Counted from the stretch's first letter, positions 1 through 9,981 are shown. The stretch is DNA of 49,650 nt from Firmicutes bacterium UBA1191 (GCA_002310095.1 DBYH01000020.1:1-49650); one strand, 5' to 3'. The notes: generated by a model not told the origin, from the sequence alone. Translations and numbers: made by a program.

Positions 1-3000
1 CACTGTCACTGTGACTCCGTGAGACTCTGCGTCATACGCCTCCTCATATCCGTCGACGTTCAGTGTCATGTCGATTGGATTGATCGTGAATTTGCCGGAA
101 ACATTAAATGTGTAGTTGTTGAAACTGCTAGTTCCGTTTGCCTTTGTCACATCTACGGACTTCGGATCGTCCGGATCGTCATACATATCCATATGTACTC
201 CGGCATCTTTGGCTCTGATCTTGTGTCCGCTGATTACCAGCGTCTCGCCCTCAGCAGGTCCGAATCCCTCGACAACATCGTCAGCCGTGATGTCCATGAT
301 CTGGTATTCGCTGTTGTACGGCTTCGTGTCTTCTCCGTGTACCTTGATCTGCTTCTGCAGGATAGTTACGTCTGCGTTGCCGTATGCTGTATTGTAGTTA
401 GGATTTACCGCCTTTACATATACTTTATGCGACTTAGGGGTATCTCCGTTCAGTTCGACATCGGTCCATTTAGGTTCCTTTGGTGACCAGTTGTCATCGA
501 ATCCCTGGCTTGACGGATCAGTCGTATTGTAGTAGAGAGTGGTTCCTTCTGGAAGGTCATCCTTGTTCACTACGACTCCGTGCGCCTTGGCGTCATATTC
601 TTCCTTATAGTTGCCTACCTTCAGCGTCATGTCAGGTGCTGTGATTGTCAGCTTACCAGGCTTATATATAACGTTGTAGTTGTCAATGAGTTTACCCGCC
701 AAGTCTGGAGCGGTAGGTTCATGACCGAAATAACCCACTGCTTTGGAAGCTATGATTGCTTCATTATAAACGTTAATATCGGTCTCCTGACCGTTAAGGG
801 TTATCTTTGTTACATGGTCTCCAGTCTGAAGTCCTTCGATGTTAACCTTTGATGCAACAAGAGTTTCGCCTTCGTACGTCTTGTTATCTTCACCCTGAGG
901 TCCACCGTTATATTCATATTCCTGAGCCTTTGGTGTGATTGTAAGATCTCTCTTGGTAATCGTAAGAACACCATTGGTAACAGAGAGATCTTCAGCGCGC
1001 TCCATAATAATGCTTCCGGGATCGAGTCCGTTTTGCTGACCTGTTTCGGATAAGCCAATATCAAACAAATCCGGAGTCTTAAGTTTCATCTCGTATTCGC
1101 CAACATCAATTCCCTTCGCAGTCTTACGTGCGTCATTGCCGTTATAAATCATCTTGATGTTAGCGGCATCGAAAGCATGTCCGTCCTCATTTTCTACAAT
1201 GATTTCATGGTCGAAGCCTGTGACACTCTGTTCAATACCATTATATGTCTTTGTGGCATTATGGCCTGTTATAGTGAGCTTAACGTGTCTCTGTTCAACT
1301 TCCAGAGTTGCCTCTTCAGATGTTACGGATTCAACACCTTCCATTGAAGCAGTTGCCGTGTATTTCTGCGTTCCGGCCTTTGTAATTGAAGCCGGATTGG
1401 AGAATGTAAGCGTGATTCCCGCCGCCTCAAGGTCGGTCACAAGCTCATCATCAAGCCATACCTTGGCTTTTCCTTCAAGAGGCGTATTATCGTAAATCTT
1501 GCTTAAGTTCTGCGCCTCAACTCTAAGGGTGTGTCCTATCTTCCACTGTGCATAGAGTGTTACTTCTCCATCCTTGTCAGCAGTCAGGTTCTTAACAGAC
1601 TGCTCATCAGTATAAGAATCACCGGAACCATCTGCCTTTGTGTTCCAGCCATCGAATGTATAACTGGCTTTTTCGAAATCATTTGGAGTCAGCGCCTGTT
1701 CGGCATCGTATGTGAACTCCTGATCCTCCATTCTTCCGGTAGCCGCGTCATCATTCTTGTCGAACTTAACTGTATATTTGTTGGCCTTCCACTGAGCGTA
1801 GACTACGTTCGTCTGGTCTGCTTCATCCCAGCCGGCTCCCTCGAGATTATCTGCCGCATACTGTTCGGCGGGATCGAGACTTTCACCGGAACCGTCTTTC
1901 TTTGTGTTCCATTTCTCAAGCGTATATCCGGTCTTTGCGAATGCGTCGTCAGCAGGCATTTCAATCGTGCCGTTAACCGGAAAACTCTTTGATATTTCAG
2001 TATCACCATCTTCCGTTTTGCCGCCGTTTCCGTCAAAGACAACCGCTGTCGCAACATTTCCCTTTGGCTCAAATTCAGCTTTGAGAGTTATATACCAAAC
2101 GGTTTTGCTGCTTCCCGAATCATCCACAATGGTTTCCTCTGAGAAGAATGTCTGATCAACCTCAGGCTGCTCGCCACTATGATAAGTTGTGCCACTCTTC
2201 GTGCCATCTTTGTTCAGAAGAGCCCAATTCGTGAAAACATATCCATCGTTATATTTTTCAGGCGCCGGCATTACAGGAAACGAAACGCTAGTGTTGCCAG
2301 ACTGCAAAACATACGCCGTGCTATCAACAGGTATTACTGTCTTCAGATTGCCGCTTGAGTCGTATTCGCAGTAAGCATCGTCAACCTTGTACCGAACATA
2401 GACGCTGTTTTCCTCTACGTCGAGTTTCCATTTCGCCTTAAGCTTCAAAATACTATTAACGTTATTATGTTCGCCATCGTTGTCACCGTAGACATTGTTT
2501 GTCCAGTCTGATGTGCTCTGATAATCAGTATTTACTCCTGGAGAGTTTTCATTGACCTGCATGTCAAATGACCACAGTGAACCATCCTCTGTGTACCATC
2601 CGTCCAATACATAACCCGGACGCTGAGCTGCTGAGCCGGTGATATTAGCCCCGCTGATTACTTCATTATAATTAACCCTGAACGAAAGTGACTGGTTGTT
2701 GGCAAATGAATACTCACCTTCCGGGGCATTAGGATCCAGAACAACGCGGCAACGCTGATTCTCCCATTTGGCATATAATGTGATATCGGAATCACCCATG
2801 GTGCTGGAGAAGTCGAAAGGTACATTAAAGAACTTGTCCTCATACCAACCAACAAACGTATAGCCTTCCATTCCATTTTCAGGAACATATTTGGAATAAC
2901 TTTCAAGGCTCTGTCCGTAGAGGATTCCTTCAGCCGTTTTCTCTTCCTGTACTGTTGTGCCTTCTCCTCTCGAGAGATATTTCAGTTTGTGCGGATTGCG

Positions 3001-5265
3001 TGCATATCTGAGGTAAAGGTTGTTATCTCCGTATTCTATTTCTGTTGACGTGGTTGCAGGCTCCCATGATCCTTCCGTCGAACCTAGGCTATATGCATCA
3101 ATAGTATAACCTGTGTAAGTCTCGGAAGGAATCCATGTAGAACCGCCTCCCCGTATTGATCCTCTTGCAAGTTCATTATCCTCTGTGTATTCCCACTCGC
3201 CGTCAATTTTCTGGACATAAGCAACCAGATCAAGGTTGGCTCCACTATTGGACGCCTTGTGGAACGTCAAGCTTGTCGCGGTTGCGCTTGCGTAAGAATA
3301 TGAAGCCGGGTCAAATACCGTAAGTGGCAGGTTAAAGGCTATTTCAGTTTGTCCACGACCAGTCGCCCATACTTCTTCGTCGCCGAGGGAAGGCCATTCG
3401 TCAAAAGCTGAACCATATGGTCCTGTAAAACTAAGCTGCCCCGGTTCAGTATCAAAGGTGTATGTTATCGGCCTGCGATCGTAGTAAACATTCAGAACTG
3501 TTGAGCCGTTTGCTGCTACTGTCGCGGACGTATCTGACTCCGTTGAGTTGTACGTGAAATAATAACCGTAGTCGCTGTATACGCTTCCACCCTTGGATCT
3601 GTCAGCGTTCGTCGTTCTTGCCGTACTGCCAGTCACTGCGGTTCTCTCAACACTTGAATCGTACTCGTATGAGTCTCCAGTTGCTGACTGCTTCCAGAAG
3701 ATTACATAGTAGCTAGTCTCGACACCTTCCCACCGTGCATAGAGTGTCGTATCCTGACTGATAGTTCCTCCAAATCCATTGACGGAAGAATCGCTTGTCC
3801 TGCTCCACCACGTTCCGCCGTTGCCATTCATTCTTGTATTCCATCCAAGGAATCTGTAGCCCGCGCGAACAGGATCTTCAGGCTTTACTGTAACAGTATC
3901 GCTACCGTAAATGAGCTGCGGCGGGGTATAGGTTACACTATCGTTGGAATTGCCCTTGTTAGGATTGAATACGAGCCAATACCGGCCTCTTTCCTTCAAG
4001 TAAAAATCAAAATGACTGTTGACGGTAAATCTCTGTCCCTCACGGTAGAAATTTCCATCCTGACCGCGCCATCCTTGGAAATCAGCTCCTGCTCCTGAAC
4101 CAAGGTCTCCCGGAATGGTTATTGTCTTATTTGCCTGGTCAACAGGCACGTATACGGTGTCCAGAACTTTAAGATTTCCGTCATCATCATAATTGTTGAA
4201 TGTTACAACGTAGACACTCTTGATAACCGCGTAGTAGTCTATCGTGGATCCGATGTTATCCCAGTTGTTCTCAATCGCTGCATTCAGTGCGGCAATGTCC
4301 TGGCCTGAGGACGCGCCCTCAGTTTCGGTCCATCCATAGAAGTGCTCACCCTTTTCGACTGTGAAACTTGGTTGGTAGAGGTCCTCAACGCCGGCTGCAG
4401 TTTTCTTGATATTCTCCGAGGTTATGAGCTCTCCGTTACCGTCATGGAAATTGACAGTTACGATTTTTTCATCAATTACCGCATAAATCGAGAAGTCTGC
4501 CGCCTTAAATGATGCTGTCTTGCCAGCAACGCTGCTGCCCTTTACTCTCTCGGCTTTACCGTTGTCCTTGATGTGGACGAGCTGAGGTTCATTCAGATTC
4601 TTGAATTCTCCGGACGCGAAAGTAACCGATACCTTCTTTGCAGGTTCGATTTCTTTTCCTTTCTTGTCGTAGAATGTGATGTCGACAGCCTTAACTACGG
4701 TGCCGTCATCAATCAGAGCATCGACCGCACCCTGAATTTTGCTCGCCTTGACAGGAACGACCTTTACCGTCGCGCCTTCAGGCAGCGCCCCTTCAGGTGC
4801 ACTGATGCTGACCGTCATGCCGTCAGCTTTCTTGGAGAATTTCGCGGCAGGATAAGCGTCTTCCTCTTCAGTCGGCTCAGTGGCCTCTGTTGATTCTGTA
4901 GCTTCTGTCGCCGCTTCAGTCGATGGCTTCGTCGCCTCTGTTGTGGCTTCTGTCGCCGCTTCAGTCGATGGCTTCGTCGCCTCCGTTGTGGCTTCCGTCG
5001 TCGCTTCGGTTTCCGGCTCGGTGGCTTCTGTCTCCGTTGTGGTTTCAGCAGCCTTCGGTGCCTCCGTCGCGGCTTCGGTTGATGGTTCTGTCGCCTTCTT
5101 CTCGGCGGCTGGCTGTCCATCATCTCCCGCTGCTTCTTCTGTCTGTGCTGCCTTGCCGGTGTTATCCAGCCCGTAAGCTACTAACGCCTGCGGACAGAAA
5201 CTGTACTGAACCAGCACTGCGAGCGCCAGGAAAAGCGCCAGACAAAGTCTTACTTTCTTGTTCAT
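1..5265 (-). CDS. Giant secreted surface protein (adhesin-like), 3' end outside window
   Basis: The frame stays open from the ATG at 5265 to the window edge, about 1,755 codons without a stop, so the C-terminus (and any LPXTG anchor) is not visible. The N-terminus is a signal peptide (MNKKVRLCLALFLALAVL..., ending near ALVAYG). Residues about 40-130 form a low-complexity Thr/Glu/Ala/Pro stalk. Next comes a domain with PEGALPEGATVKVVPV and FSIYAVIDE motifs, common at the start of clostridial mega-surface proteins. It is followed by several InlB-type B repeats (for example GYTLEKWNTKKDGSG, YTFDGWNTKADGSGDSY, VTLYAQWK) and then MBG/YDG-like repeats with recurring (A/P)DMTLxVxxYxExYDAxxHGV cores. 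The start is supported by AAAGGGT upstream. Such proteins usually mediate adhesion. The ligand and anchoring mode cannot be told here. Confidence 0.85.
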   Translation of the reverse strand, partial: MNKKVRLCLALFLALAVLVQYSFCPQALVAYGLDNTGKAAQTEEAAGDDGQPAAEKKATEPSTEAATEAPKAAETTTETEATEPETEATTEATTEATKPSTEAATEATTEATKPSTEAATEATESTEATEPTEEEDAYPAAKFSKKADGMTVSISAPEGALPEGATVKVVPVKASKIQGAVDALIDDGTVVKAVDITFYDKKGKEIEPAKKVSVTFASGEFKNLNEPQLVHIKDNGKAERVKGSSVAGKTASFKAADFSIYAVIDEKIVTVNFHDGNGELITSENIKKTAAGVEDLYQPSFTVEKGEHFYGWTETEGASSGQDIAALNAAIENNWDNIGSTIDYYAVIKSVYVVTFNNYDDDGNLKVLDTVYVPVDQANKTITIPGDLGSGAGADFQGWRGQDGNFYREGQRFTVNSHFDFYLKERGRYWLVFNPNKGNSNDSVTYTPPQLIYGSDTVTVKPEDPVRAGYRFLGWNTRMNGNGGTWWSRTSDSSVNGFGGTISQDTTLYARWEGVETSYYVIFWKQSATGDSYEYDSSVERTAVTGSTARTTNADRSKGGSVYSDYGYYFTYNSTESDTSATVAANGSTVLNVYYDRRPITYTFDTEPGQLSFTGPYGSAFDEWPSLGDEEVWATGRGQTEIAFNLPLTVFDPASYSYASATATSLTFHKASNSGANLDLVAYVQKIDGEWEYTEDNELARGSIRGGGSTWIPSETYTGYTIDAYSLGSTEGSWEPATTSTEIEYGDNNLYLRYARNPHKLKYLSRGEGTTVQEEKTAEGILYGQSLESYSKYVPENGMEGYTFVGWYEDKFFNVPFDFSSTMGDSDITLYAKWENQRCRVVLDPNAPEGEYSFANNQSLSFRVNYNEVISGANITGSAAQRPGYVLDGWYTEDGSLWSFDMQVNENSPGVNTDYQSTSDWTNNVYGDNDGEHNNVNSILKLKAKWKLDVEENSVYVRYKVDDAYCEYDSSGNLKTVIPVDSTAYVLQSGNTSVSFPVMPAPEKYNDGYVFTNWALLNKDGTKSGTTYHSGEQPEVDQTFFSEETIVDDSGSSKTVWYITLKAEFEPKGNVATAVVFDGNGGKTEDGDTEISKSFPVNGTIEMPADDAFAKTGYTLEKWNTKKDGSGESLDPAEQYAADNLEGAGWDEADQTNVVYAQWKANKYTVKFDKNDDAATGRMEDQEFTYDAEQALTPNDFEKASYTFDGWNTKADGSGDSYTDEQSVKNLTADKDGEVTLYAQWKIGHTLRVEAQNLSKIYDNTPLEGKAKVWLDDELVTDLEAAGITLTFSNPASITKAGTQKYTATASMEGVESVTSEEATLEVEQRHVKLTITGHNATKTYNGIEQSVTGFDHEIIVENEDGHAFDAANIKMIYNGNDARKTAKGIDVGEYEMKLKTPDLFDIGLSETGQQNGLDPGSIIMERAEDLSVTNGVLTITKRDLTITPKAQEYEYNGGPQGEDNKTYEGETLVASKVNIEGLQTGDHVTKITLNGQETDINVYNEAIIASKAVGYFGHEPTAPDLAGKLIDNYNVIYKPGKLTITAPDMTLKVGNYKEEYDAKAHGVVVNKDDLPEGTTLYYNTTDPSSQGFDDNWSPKEPKWTDVELNGDTPKSHKVYVKAVNPNYNTAYGNADVTILQKQIKVHGEDTKPYNSEYQIMDITADDVVEGFGPAEGETLVISGHKIRAKDAGVHMDMYDDPDDPKSVDVTKANGTSSFNNYTFNVSGKFTINPIDMTLNVDGYEEAYDAESHGVTVTV
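4901..4990 (-). repeat. Two tandem 45-bp units coding the Thr/Glu/Ala stalk
   Basis: The units 4901-4945 and 4946-4990 are nearly identical and each codes a 15-residue block of the type TKPSTEAATEATTEA. Shorter TEA/TEP units continue on both sides (about 4870-5100). The array is inside the signal-peptide-proximal stalk of the surface protein and is a place where copy number could change by slippage. Confidence 0.8.
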
Positions 5266-5282
5266 ATTGACCCTTTCTAATA

Positions 5283-5306
5283 CACCCCAAAAGCTCAAAA
5301 GGGGTG
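5283..5306 (-). other. Hairpin in the leader of the surface-protein mRNA
   Basis: CACCCC at 5283-5288 pairs with GGGGTG at 5301-5306 across a 12-nt loop. It sits 18 nt before the ATG of the surface-protein gene, just upstream of its ribosome binding site. It may affect translation or mRNA stability. There is no T-run, so it is not a terminator. Confidence 0.45.
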
Positions 5307-5402
5307 AATCCTAAAACAACTATCCCAGTAGCATTTATAACATGTAGAAAAGCTTATAAAACAAATCAATAAACCTGCATGTCAAAACAACATACCAGTG
5401 TA

Positions 5403-5431
5403 ATTATAGTAAAATGCCAAATAATTATCAA
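5403..5431 (-). promoter_or_regulatory. Sigma-A type promoter of the surface-protein gene
   Basis: On the minus strand TTGATA (5426-5431) and TATAAT (5403-5408) are separated by exactly 17 bp. Transcription would start near 5396, giving a leader of about 130 nt that contains the CACCCC/GGGGTG hairpin. The rest of 5266-5629 is AT-rich and holds only this promoter and the inverted repeat at 5501/5594. Confidence 0.7.
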
Positions 5432-5500
5432 GGTAATTGTCGTCTGCCTATTGTATTTATTTTCGTACTATTTACAACATATTAATGCCCTCTGGAAGCT

Positions 5501-5594
5501 ATAACTTACCACTGGTATTTTACGATTCCATGCGTCGCCTGAACCGTCACAGAAACTGCAACCTTGCACAATCATCTTCTTTGTGGTAAGTTAT
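5501..5594. promoter_or_regulatory. 12-bp perfect inverted repeat upstream of feoAB
   Basis: ATAACTTACCAC (5501-5512) and GTGGTAAGTTAT (5583-5594) are perfect reverse complements with 70 bp between them, ending 35 bp before the feoAB start codon. They could be two operator half sites for a looping regulator or the stem of a large leader structure. I see no textbook Fur box; the function is inference. Confidence 0.5.
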
Positions 5595-5629
5595 TACTAA
5601 CCGCAGTGGTGACGGAGGAAAAAAAGAGC

Positions 5630-7990
5630 ATGAAACTTAGTGAACTTGCTGTCGATGATTACGCGCGCATCGAGGCCGTAGGCGGCTCGGGTGAGCTGAG
5701 ACAGCACTTTCTGGACATGGGTCTGATCCCGGGATGCGAGGCGTCCCTGATCAAGTTCGCGCCCATGGGCGACCCCATCGAAATAAGAATACACGACTAC
5801 GAACTGACTCTGCGTCTCGCCGACGCGGAGCATATTACCGTTGAAAAAATCGACCCTCCGATCGGCGACGACGAAGCTAAAGCAAAGGCAGCCAAGGCAG
5901 CTCTCCGCCGCGAGATCGATCACCCGGGACTCGGAGAAAGCGGCATCTACCATGACAAGAATGATGAGAATCCTCTTCCGGATGACGCGGTTCTCACCTT
6001 CGCTCTCGTCGGAAACCAGAACAGCGGCAAGACCACTCTTTTTAATCAGCTGACAGGGTCCAACCAGCGCATCGGAAATTTCCCGGGTGTCACTGTCGAC
6101 CGCAAGGAAGGCGTCATCAAAGGACACCCGAACACGCTCGTCACAGACCTTCCTGGAATCTATTCCATGAGTCCGTATTCGAGCGAGGAGATTCTCTCCC
6201 GGGACTTCGTTCTGAACGAAAAACCAAAGGCAATAATAAACATCGTCGACGCGACCAATATCGAGAGGAATCTGTATCTGACCATGCAGCTTCTCGAACT
6301 GGGAACTCCGATGGTCATCGCCCTGAACATGATGGACGAGCTGACGGGGAACGGCGGTTACATAGACGTCAACCTCATGGAGCAGACTCTCGGCGTTCCG
6401 ACAGTTCCTATTTCCGCAGCAAGGAATGAAGGCATCGAGGAACTTGTCGACCACGCGATCCACGTGGCACACTATCAGGAGAGGCCGAGCAGACAGGATT
6501 TCTGCGACGTAAATGATCACGGCGGCGCGGTCCACAGAGGACTACACGCTGTCGCCCATCTCATCGAAGACCACGCGGAGAGCGCCGGCATCCCGCCGAA
6601 GTTCGCGTCGAGCAAAGTCATCGAAGGTGACCACCTGATAATCGAACAGCTGGATCTCGACGAAAATGAGAAGGACATGATCGAGCACATAAGCGTGCAG
6701 ATGGAAAACGAGCGCGGGCTGGACAGAAGCGCCGCCATCGCCGACATGCGTTTTGCGTTCATCCGCAAGCTGACGGAGGCGTGCGTTACGAAGGCGCGCC
6801 ACAGCAAAGAGTACGAGCGCAGTCAGAAGCTCGACAGGATTCTCACGGGCAAGTACTTCGCTATCCCCGCGTTCATACTCATCATGTGCGCGATCTTTTT
6901 CCTGACATTCAACCTCATCGGTCCATGGCTTCAGAACCTGATGGCCTCGGGCATAGGTTTTCTTACGGGTAAACTCGACGCTGTGATGGAGGGCGCGGAT
7001 GTGAACCCTGCTCTTCAGGGACTCGTCATCGACGGCGTGTGCCAGGGCATTGGAGTTGTGCTGAGCTTTTTGCCTATCATCGTGACGCTGTTCTTCTTCC
7101 TGTCGATAATAGAAGACAGCGGCTACACGGCGAGGGTCGCCTTCCTCACCGACAAGCTTTTGCAGAAGATCGGTCTGTCCGGCCGAAGCATCGTTCCGAT
7201 GCTCATCGGTTTCGGATGCACAGTTCCGGCAGTAATGGCGACCAGAACTCTTCCGAGCAAGAGGGACAGACGAATGACAATATTGCTTTTGCCTTTCATG
7301 AGCTGCTCGGCGAAGCTTCCGATTTACGCGTTCTTCGTCGCGGCGTTCTTCCCAGGTCTGGGAGGATTCATCATGACAGGTCTATACGTTCTCGGCATAC
7401 TTATCGGCGTGCTCGTTGCGGTACTCTACCGGCACACACTCTTCAAGGGCGAGGCAGTTCCTTTCGTAATGGAACTTCCGAACTACAGACTGCCGCGTCC
7501 GAAGAATGTCGGACGGCTGATCTGGGATAAGGCCAAGGACTTCCTTCAGAGAGCGTTTTCAATCATACTCATCGCGACCGTAATCATATGGTTCCTGCAG
7601 AGTTTCGACGCGCACCTTAACTTCGTAGTCAATCAGGAGGACAGCATGCTCGCGGCAGTCGCGTCCTTCATCGCTCCGGTCTTCGCGCCGGCAGGACTGG
7701 GAGACTGGCGGCTGTGCGTGTCACTCATCAGCGGATTCATGGCGAAGGAAAGCGTAGTGTCCGCCCTCTACGTTCTGTACAGCGGTATCGGAATCGCGTC
7801 GGTGATGACTGGACTTCAGGCTGTAAGCATTCTTATCTTCAGCCTTCTCTACACGCCGTGCGTCGCGGCCATCGCGGCCATAAGACGGGAGCTCGGAAAC
7901 GGATACGCAATCGGCGTTGTCTTCTGGCAGTGCTTCATCGCCTGGGTGCTGGCAGTGATTGTATTCCAGATCGGAAGCCTTATACTGTGA
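5630..7990 (+). CDS. feoB: FeoA-FeoB fusion, ferrous iron transporter with GTPase domain
   Basis: Inner-membrane Fe(II) uptake protein of 786 aa. Residues 1 to about 75 are a FeoA SH3-like domain (MKLSELAVDDYARIEAVGG), which in most bacteria is a separate small protein. After a linker comes the G domain: G1 GNQNSGKTT at 128-136, the GVTVDRKEG switch, G3 DLPG at 173-176 and G4 NMMD at 233-236. The C-terminal half has the FeoB transmembrane core with two Gate repeats (for example SGYTARVAFLTDK and ESVVSALYVLYSG). I chose the ATG at 5630 because GGAGG lies upstream and homology begins there; the frame also runs open to 5564 without family similarity. It probably serves anaerobic iron import. Upstream is the 5501/5594 inverted repeat, and no separate feoC is seen. 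Confidence 0.95.
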   Translation: MKLSELAVDDYARIEAVGGSGELRQHFLDMGLIPGCEASLIKFAPMGDPIEIRIHDYELTLRLADAEHITVEKIDPPIGDDEAKAKAAKAALRREIDHPGLGESGIYHDKNDENPLPDDAVLTFALVGNQNSGKTTLFNQLTGSNQRIGNFPGVTVDRKEGVIKGHPNTLVTDLPGIYSMSPYSSEEILSRDFVLNEKPKAIINIVDATNIERNLYLTMQLLELGTPMVIALNMMDELTGNGGYIDVNLMEQTLGVPTVPISAARNEGIEELVDHAIHVAHYQERPSRQDFCDVNDHGGAVHRGLHAVAHLIEDHAESAGIPPKFASSKVIEGDHLIIEQLDLDENEKDMIEHISVQMENERGLDRSAAIADMRFAFIRKLTEACVTKARHSKEYERSQKLDRILTGKYFAIPAFILIMCAIFFLTFNLIGPWLQNLMASGIGFLTGKLDAVMEGADVNPALQGLVIDGVCQGIGVVLSFLPIIVTLFFFLSIIEDSGYTARVAFLTDKLLQKIGLSGRSIVPMLIGFGCTVPAVMATRTLPSKRDRRMTILLLPFMSCSAKLPIYAFFVAAFFPGLGGFIMTGLYVLGILIGVLVAVLYRHTLFKGEAVPFVMELPNYRLPRPKNVGRLIWDKAKDFLQRAFSIILIATVIIWFLQSFDAHLNFVVNQEDSMLAAVASFIAPVFAPAGLGDWRLCVSLISGFMAKESVVSALYVLYSGIGIASVMTGLQAVSILIFSLLYTPCVAAIAAIRRELGNGYAIGVVFWQCFIAWVLAVIVFQIGSLIL

Positions 7991-8023
7991 TTAGCGCGTG
8001 TCTCCTTGTGATATAATGAGGCC

Positions 8024-9068
8024 ATGCAAACCGAAGGAATCCAACAGAAGTATTTGAGGAAAGCGGGGCTCATCGCGCTCATCACCGTACTCGGAATGAC
8101 GCCGCCCCTGTCGACAGACATGTACATGCCGTCATTGCCTAAAATGGCGGACTATTTCGGCGCCGCGCCTGTGGTCGTCAACATGACCATGGTGGCGTTT
8201 TTTATTTCCATGTCCGTTGGCATGCTGATCATGGGACCTCTCAGCGACCGCAGCGGCCGCAAGAGCGTTCTCATCATTTCCCTGCTGTTATACATGATCG
8301 CCAGCGTGTTCTGCGCGATTACATCAAGCGTTTACTTCCTGATTCTGATGCGCATCGTGCAGGGTATCGGAGCCGGCGGAATGGTGTCCCTGTCCATCGC
8401 CATAATCAAGGACTGTTTCGACGGATCAACCAGGGCGACGGCTCTCGCGGTAGTGCAGAGCATGTCGGTCATCGCCCCTATCCTGGCTCCCGTCATCGGC
8501 GCGCTGATCATCCAGGTCTCGACATGGCGGACCGTTTTTCTCGGCTCCGTTCATGGCGTATCTTGCCGTCGCGTCATATGTCTACGAAGACTTTTTCGGA
8601 CTGCTGCCGACGACCTTCAGCATCTTCTTCGCCATCAACGCGCTGTCGTCGGTTTTCGGACCGCTCATTTACATCCGCGTCAACAGCCGCGTTCCCGCAA
8701 AGGCAACAATGTGGGTTCTGTTCATCGTGGCTTTCGCCGCGGGAACAGCAATGCTTCTGATTGGACACTTCTCTCCGGTCGTATTCCTGGCGACGATGAT
8801 TCCGTTCAGCATAGCCAACAGCTACATTCGCCCATTCTCGACGAACATCCTTCTGGATCAGGTCCAGGGCGACACGGGATCCGCTTCAGCCCTGCTCAAT
8901 TTCACACACACACTGCTGGGCAGCATCGGCATGTTCATCGGTTCACTTCCGTGGGGATCATACATCAAAGGCATCGGAATAACAATAGTCGGATTTCTGA
9001 TTTTGGCTCTCGCCGCATGGTTATATGTGTTAAAATCCAGATGGCGGTACATGAACAATGCGAGATAA
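8024..9068 (+). pseudogene. Bcr/CflA-type MFS drug exporter, broken by internal deletion and frameshift
   Basis: The N-terminal half (8024 to about 8550) reads as a normal major facilitator of the Bcr/CflA type: TPPLSTDMYMPSLPKM, then GPLSDRSGRKSVLI and RIVQGIGAGGMVSLSIA. At about 8540 (TWRTVFLGS) the frame leaves the family and runs on as nonsense to 9097. The family continues in another frame from about 8540 (SAPFMAYLAVASYVYEDFF) to the stop at 9068. The two halves sum to about 345 residues, whereas relatives have about 400, so roughly 50-70 residues around helices 6-7 are missing as well as the frame. As written it cannot make a functional 12-helix exporter. A genuine deletion and an assembly error are both possible. 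Confidence 0.8.
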
Positions 9069-9978
9069 CAAATTACTGTTCACAATATTTCTCATAGCCA
9101 TGGTGTCCATCGGATGGGGCGTCGCGTTCCTGTCCCTTGCAATCCTGCTGGAACACATGGCGCCCATGCAGGTCCTGGCAGCGCGCTGGAGTCTGACGGC
9201 GCTGCTCTTTCTATGTCTCATACTGGCAGGCAAGGTGCGCATCGATCTGGACGATCTGAGAAGCAAAGGCAGGGACACTCTGTTCCTGTTTCTCGCGGGA
9301 CTCTTCGAGCCGTGCGCCTATTCGATTCTTGAGGCCTACGGCATCAAGATGACATCCGCTTCAATCAGCGCAATCTTCGTCGCGACTATTCCGTGCATGA
9401 CTCTGATTCTTGGAATTCTTTTCTTCAGAAACAAGGCTGACACGAAACTCGTTGCCAGCCTTCTCATAACTTTTATTGGTGTTGCTTTCGCGACATTCCT
9501 GTCGCCTGCTTTTTCTGTTGGAGGCACGCGGATCGGAATGATCTGCATGTTCCTTGGCGTCATTGCCGCCAGCATGTACAGCCTGTCGAGCAAGAGAGCT
9601 TCGGCCGGTTTCCCGGCGGCGACCGTGACCGCGGTCATGGCCTTCGAGGGAGCGATCCTGTTCAACATCATCGCCCTTTTCCAGGGATACAGACTGGAGA
9701 CTTTCACCATCTTCTTTACCGACGGCAAGCTGATGATCAACCTTCTTTTTCTCGGCGTATTCTGCGCCTTCGCGTCCTACTGGTGCTACAACCGCCTGCT
9801 CAATCTCGCGGACGCAGCTCTTGCCAACAACATCGTCAGCAGCCTCTCTACAATCATTGGCGTCATCACCGGCGTGCTCGTCATGGGCGACCTTTGGGGA
9901 TGGTACACCGTGGTCGGCCTCGCGATAACCCTCGCCGGAGTATGGCTCTCGACCATGCGGATGAAAGAAGATCTTTAA
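9058..9978 (+). CDS. EamA/DMT-family membrane transporter
   Basis: 306 aa with ten predicted membrane helices arranged as two EamA repeats (WGVAFLSLAILLEHMAPMQVLAARW in the first and SYWCYNRLLNLADAALANNIVSSLSTIIGVITGVLVMGD in the second). The family exports metabolites such as amino acids or purine ribosides, but the substrate cannot be read from sequence. The ATG overlaps the last codons of the broken MFS gene by 11 nt, with no clear ribosome binding site, so it is probably translated by coupling. Its stop is only 3 bp from the end of the convergent Pip gene and no terminator lies between. Confidence 0.85.
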   Translation: MRDNKLLFTIFLIAMVSIGWGVAFLSLAILLEHMAPMQVLAARWSLTALLFLCLILAGKVRIDLDDLRSKGRDTLFLFLAGLFEPCAYSILEAYGIKMTSASISAIFVATIPCMTLILGILFFRNKADTKLVASLLITFIGVAFATFLSPAFSVGGTRIGMICMFLGVIAASMYSLSSKRASAGFPAATVTAVMAFEGAILFNIIALFQGYRLETFTIFFTDGKLMINLLFLGVFCAFASYWCYNRLLNLADAALANNIVSSLSTIIGVITGVLVMGDLWGWYTVVGLAITLAGVWLSTMRMKEDL

Positions 9979-9981
9979 TAA

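Noticed and set aside
4870..5110. CRISPR-like short repeat array
   Set aside because: The repeats are in frame, code TEA-type residues and have no spacers of constant length. No CRISPR array or cas gene is visible in the window.
5597..6535. Long minus-strand frame opposite feoB (312 codons)
   Set aside because: Antisense to the G domain of a gene with clear family motifs. Its protein has no recognisable domain.
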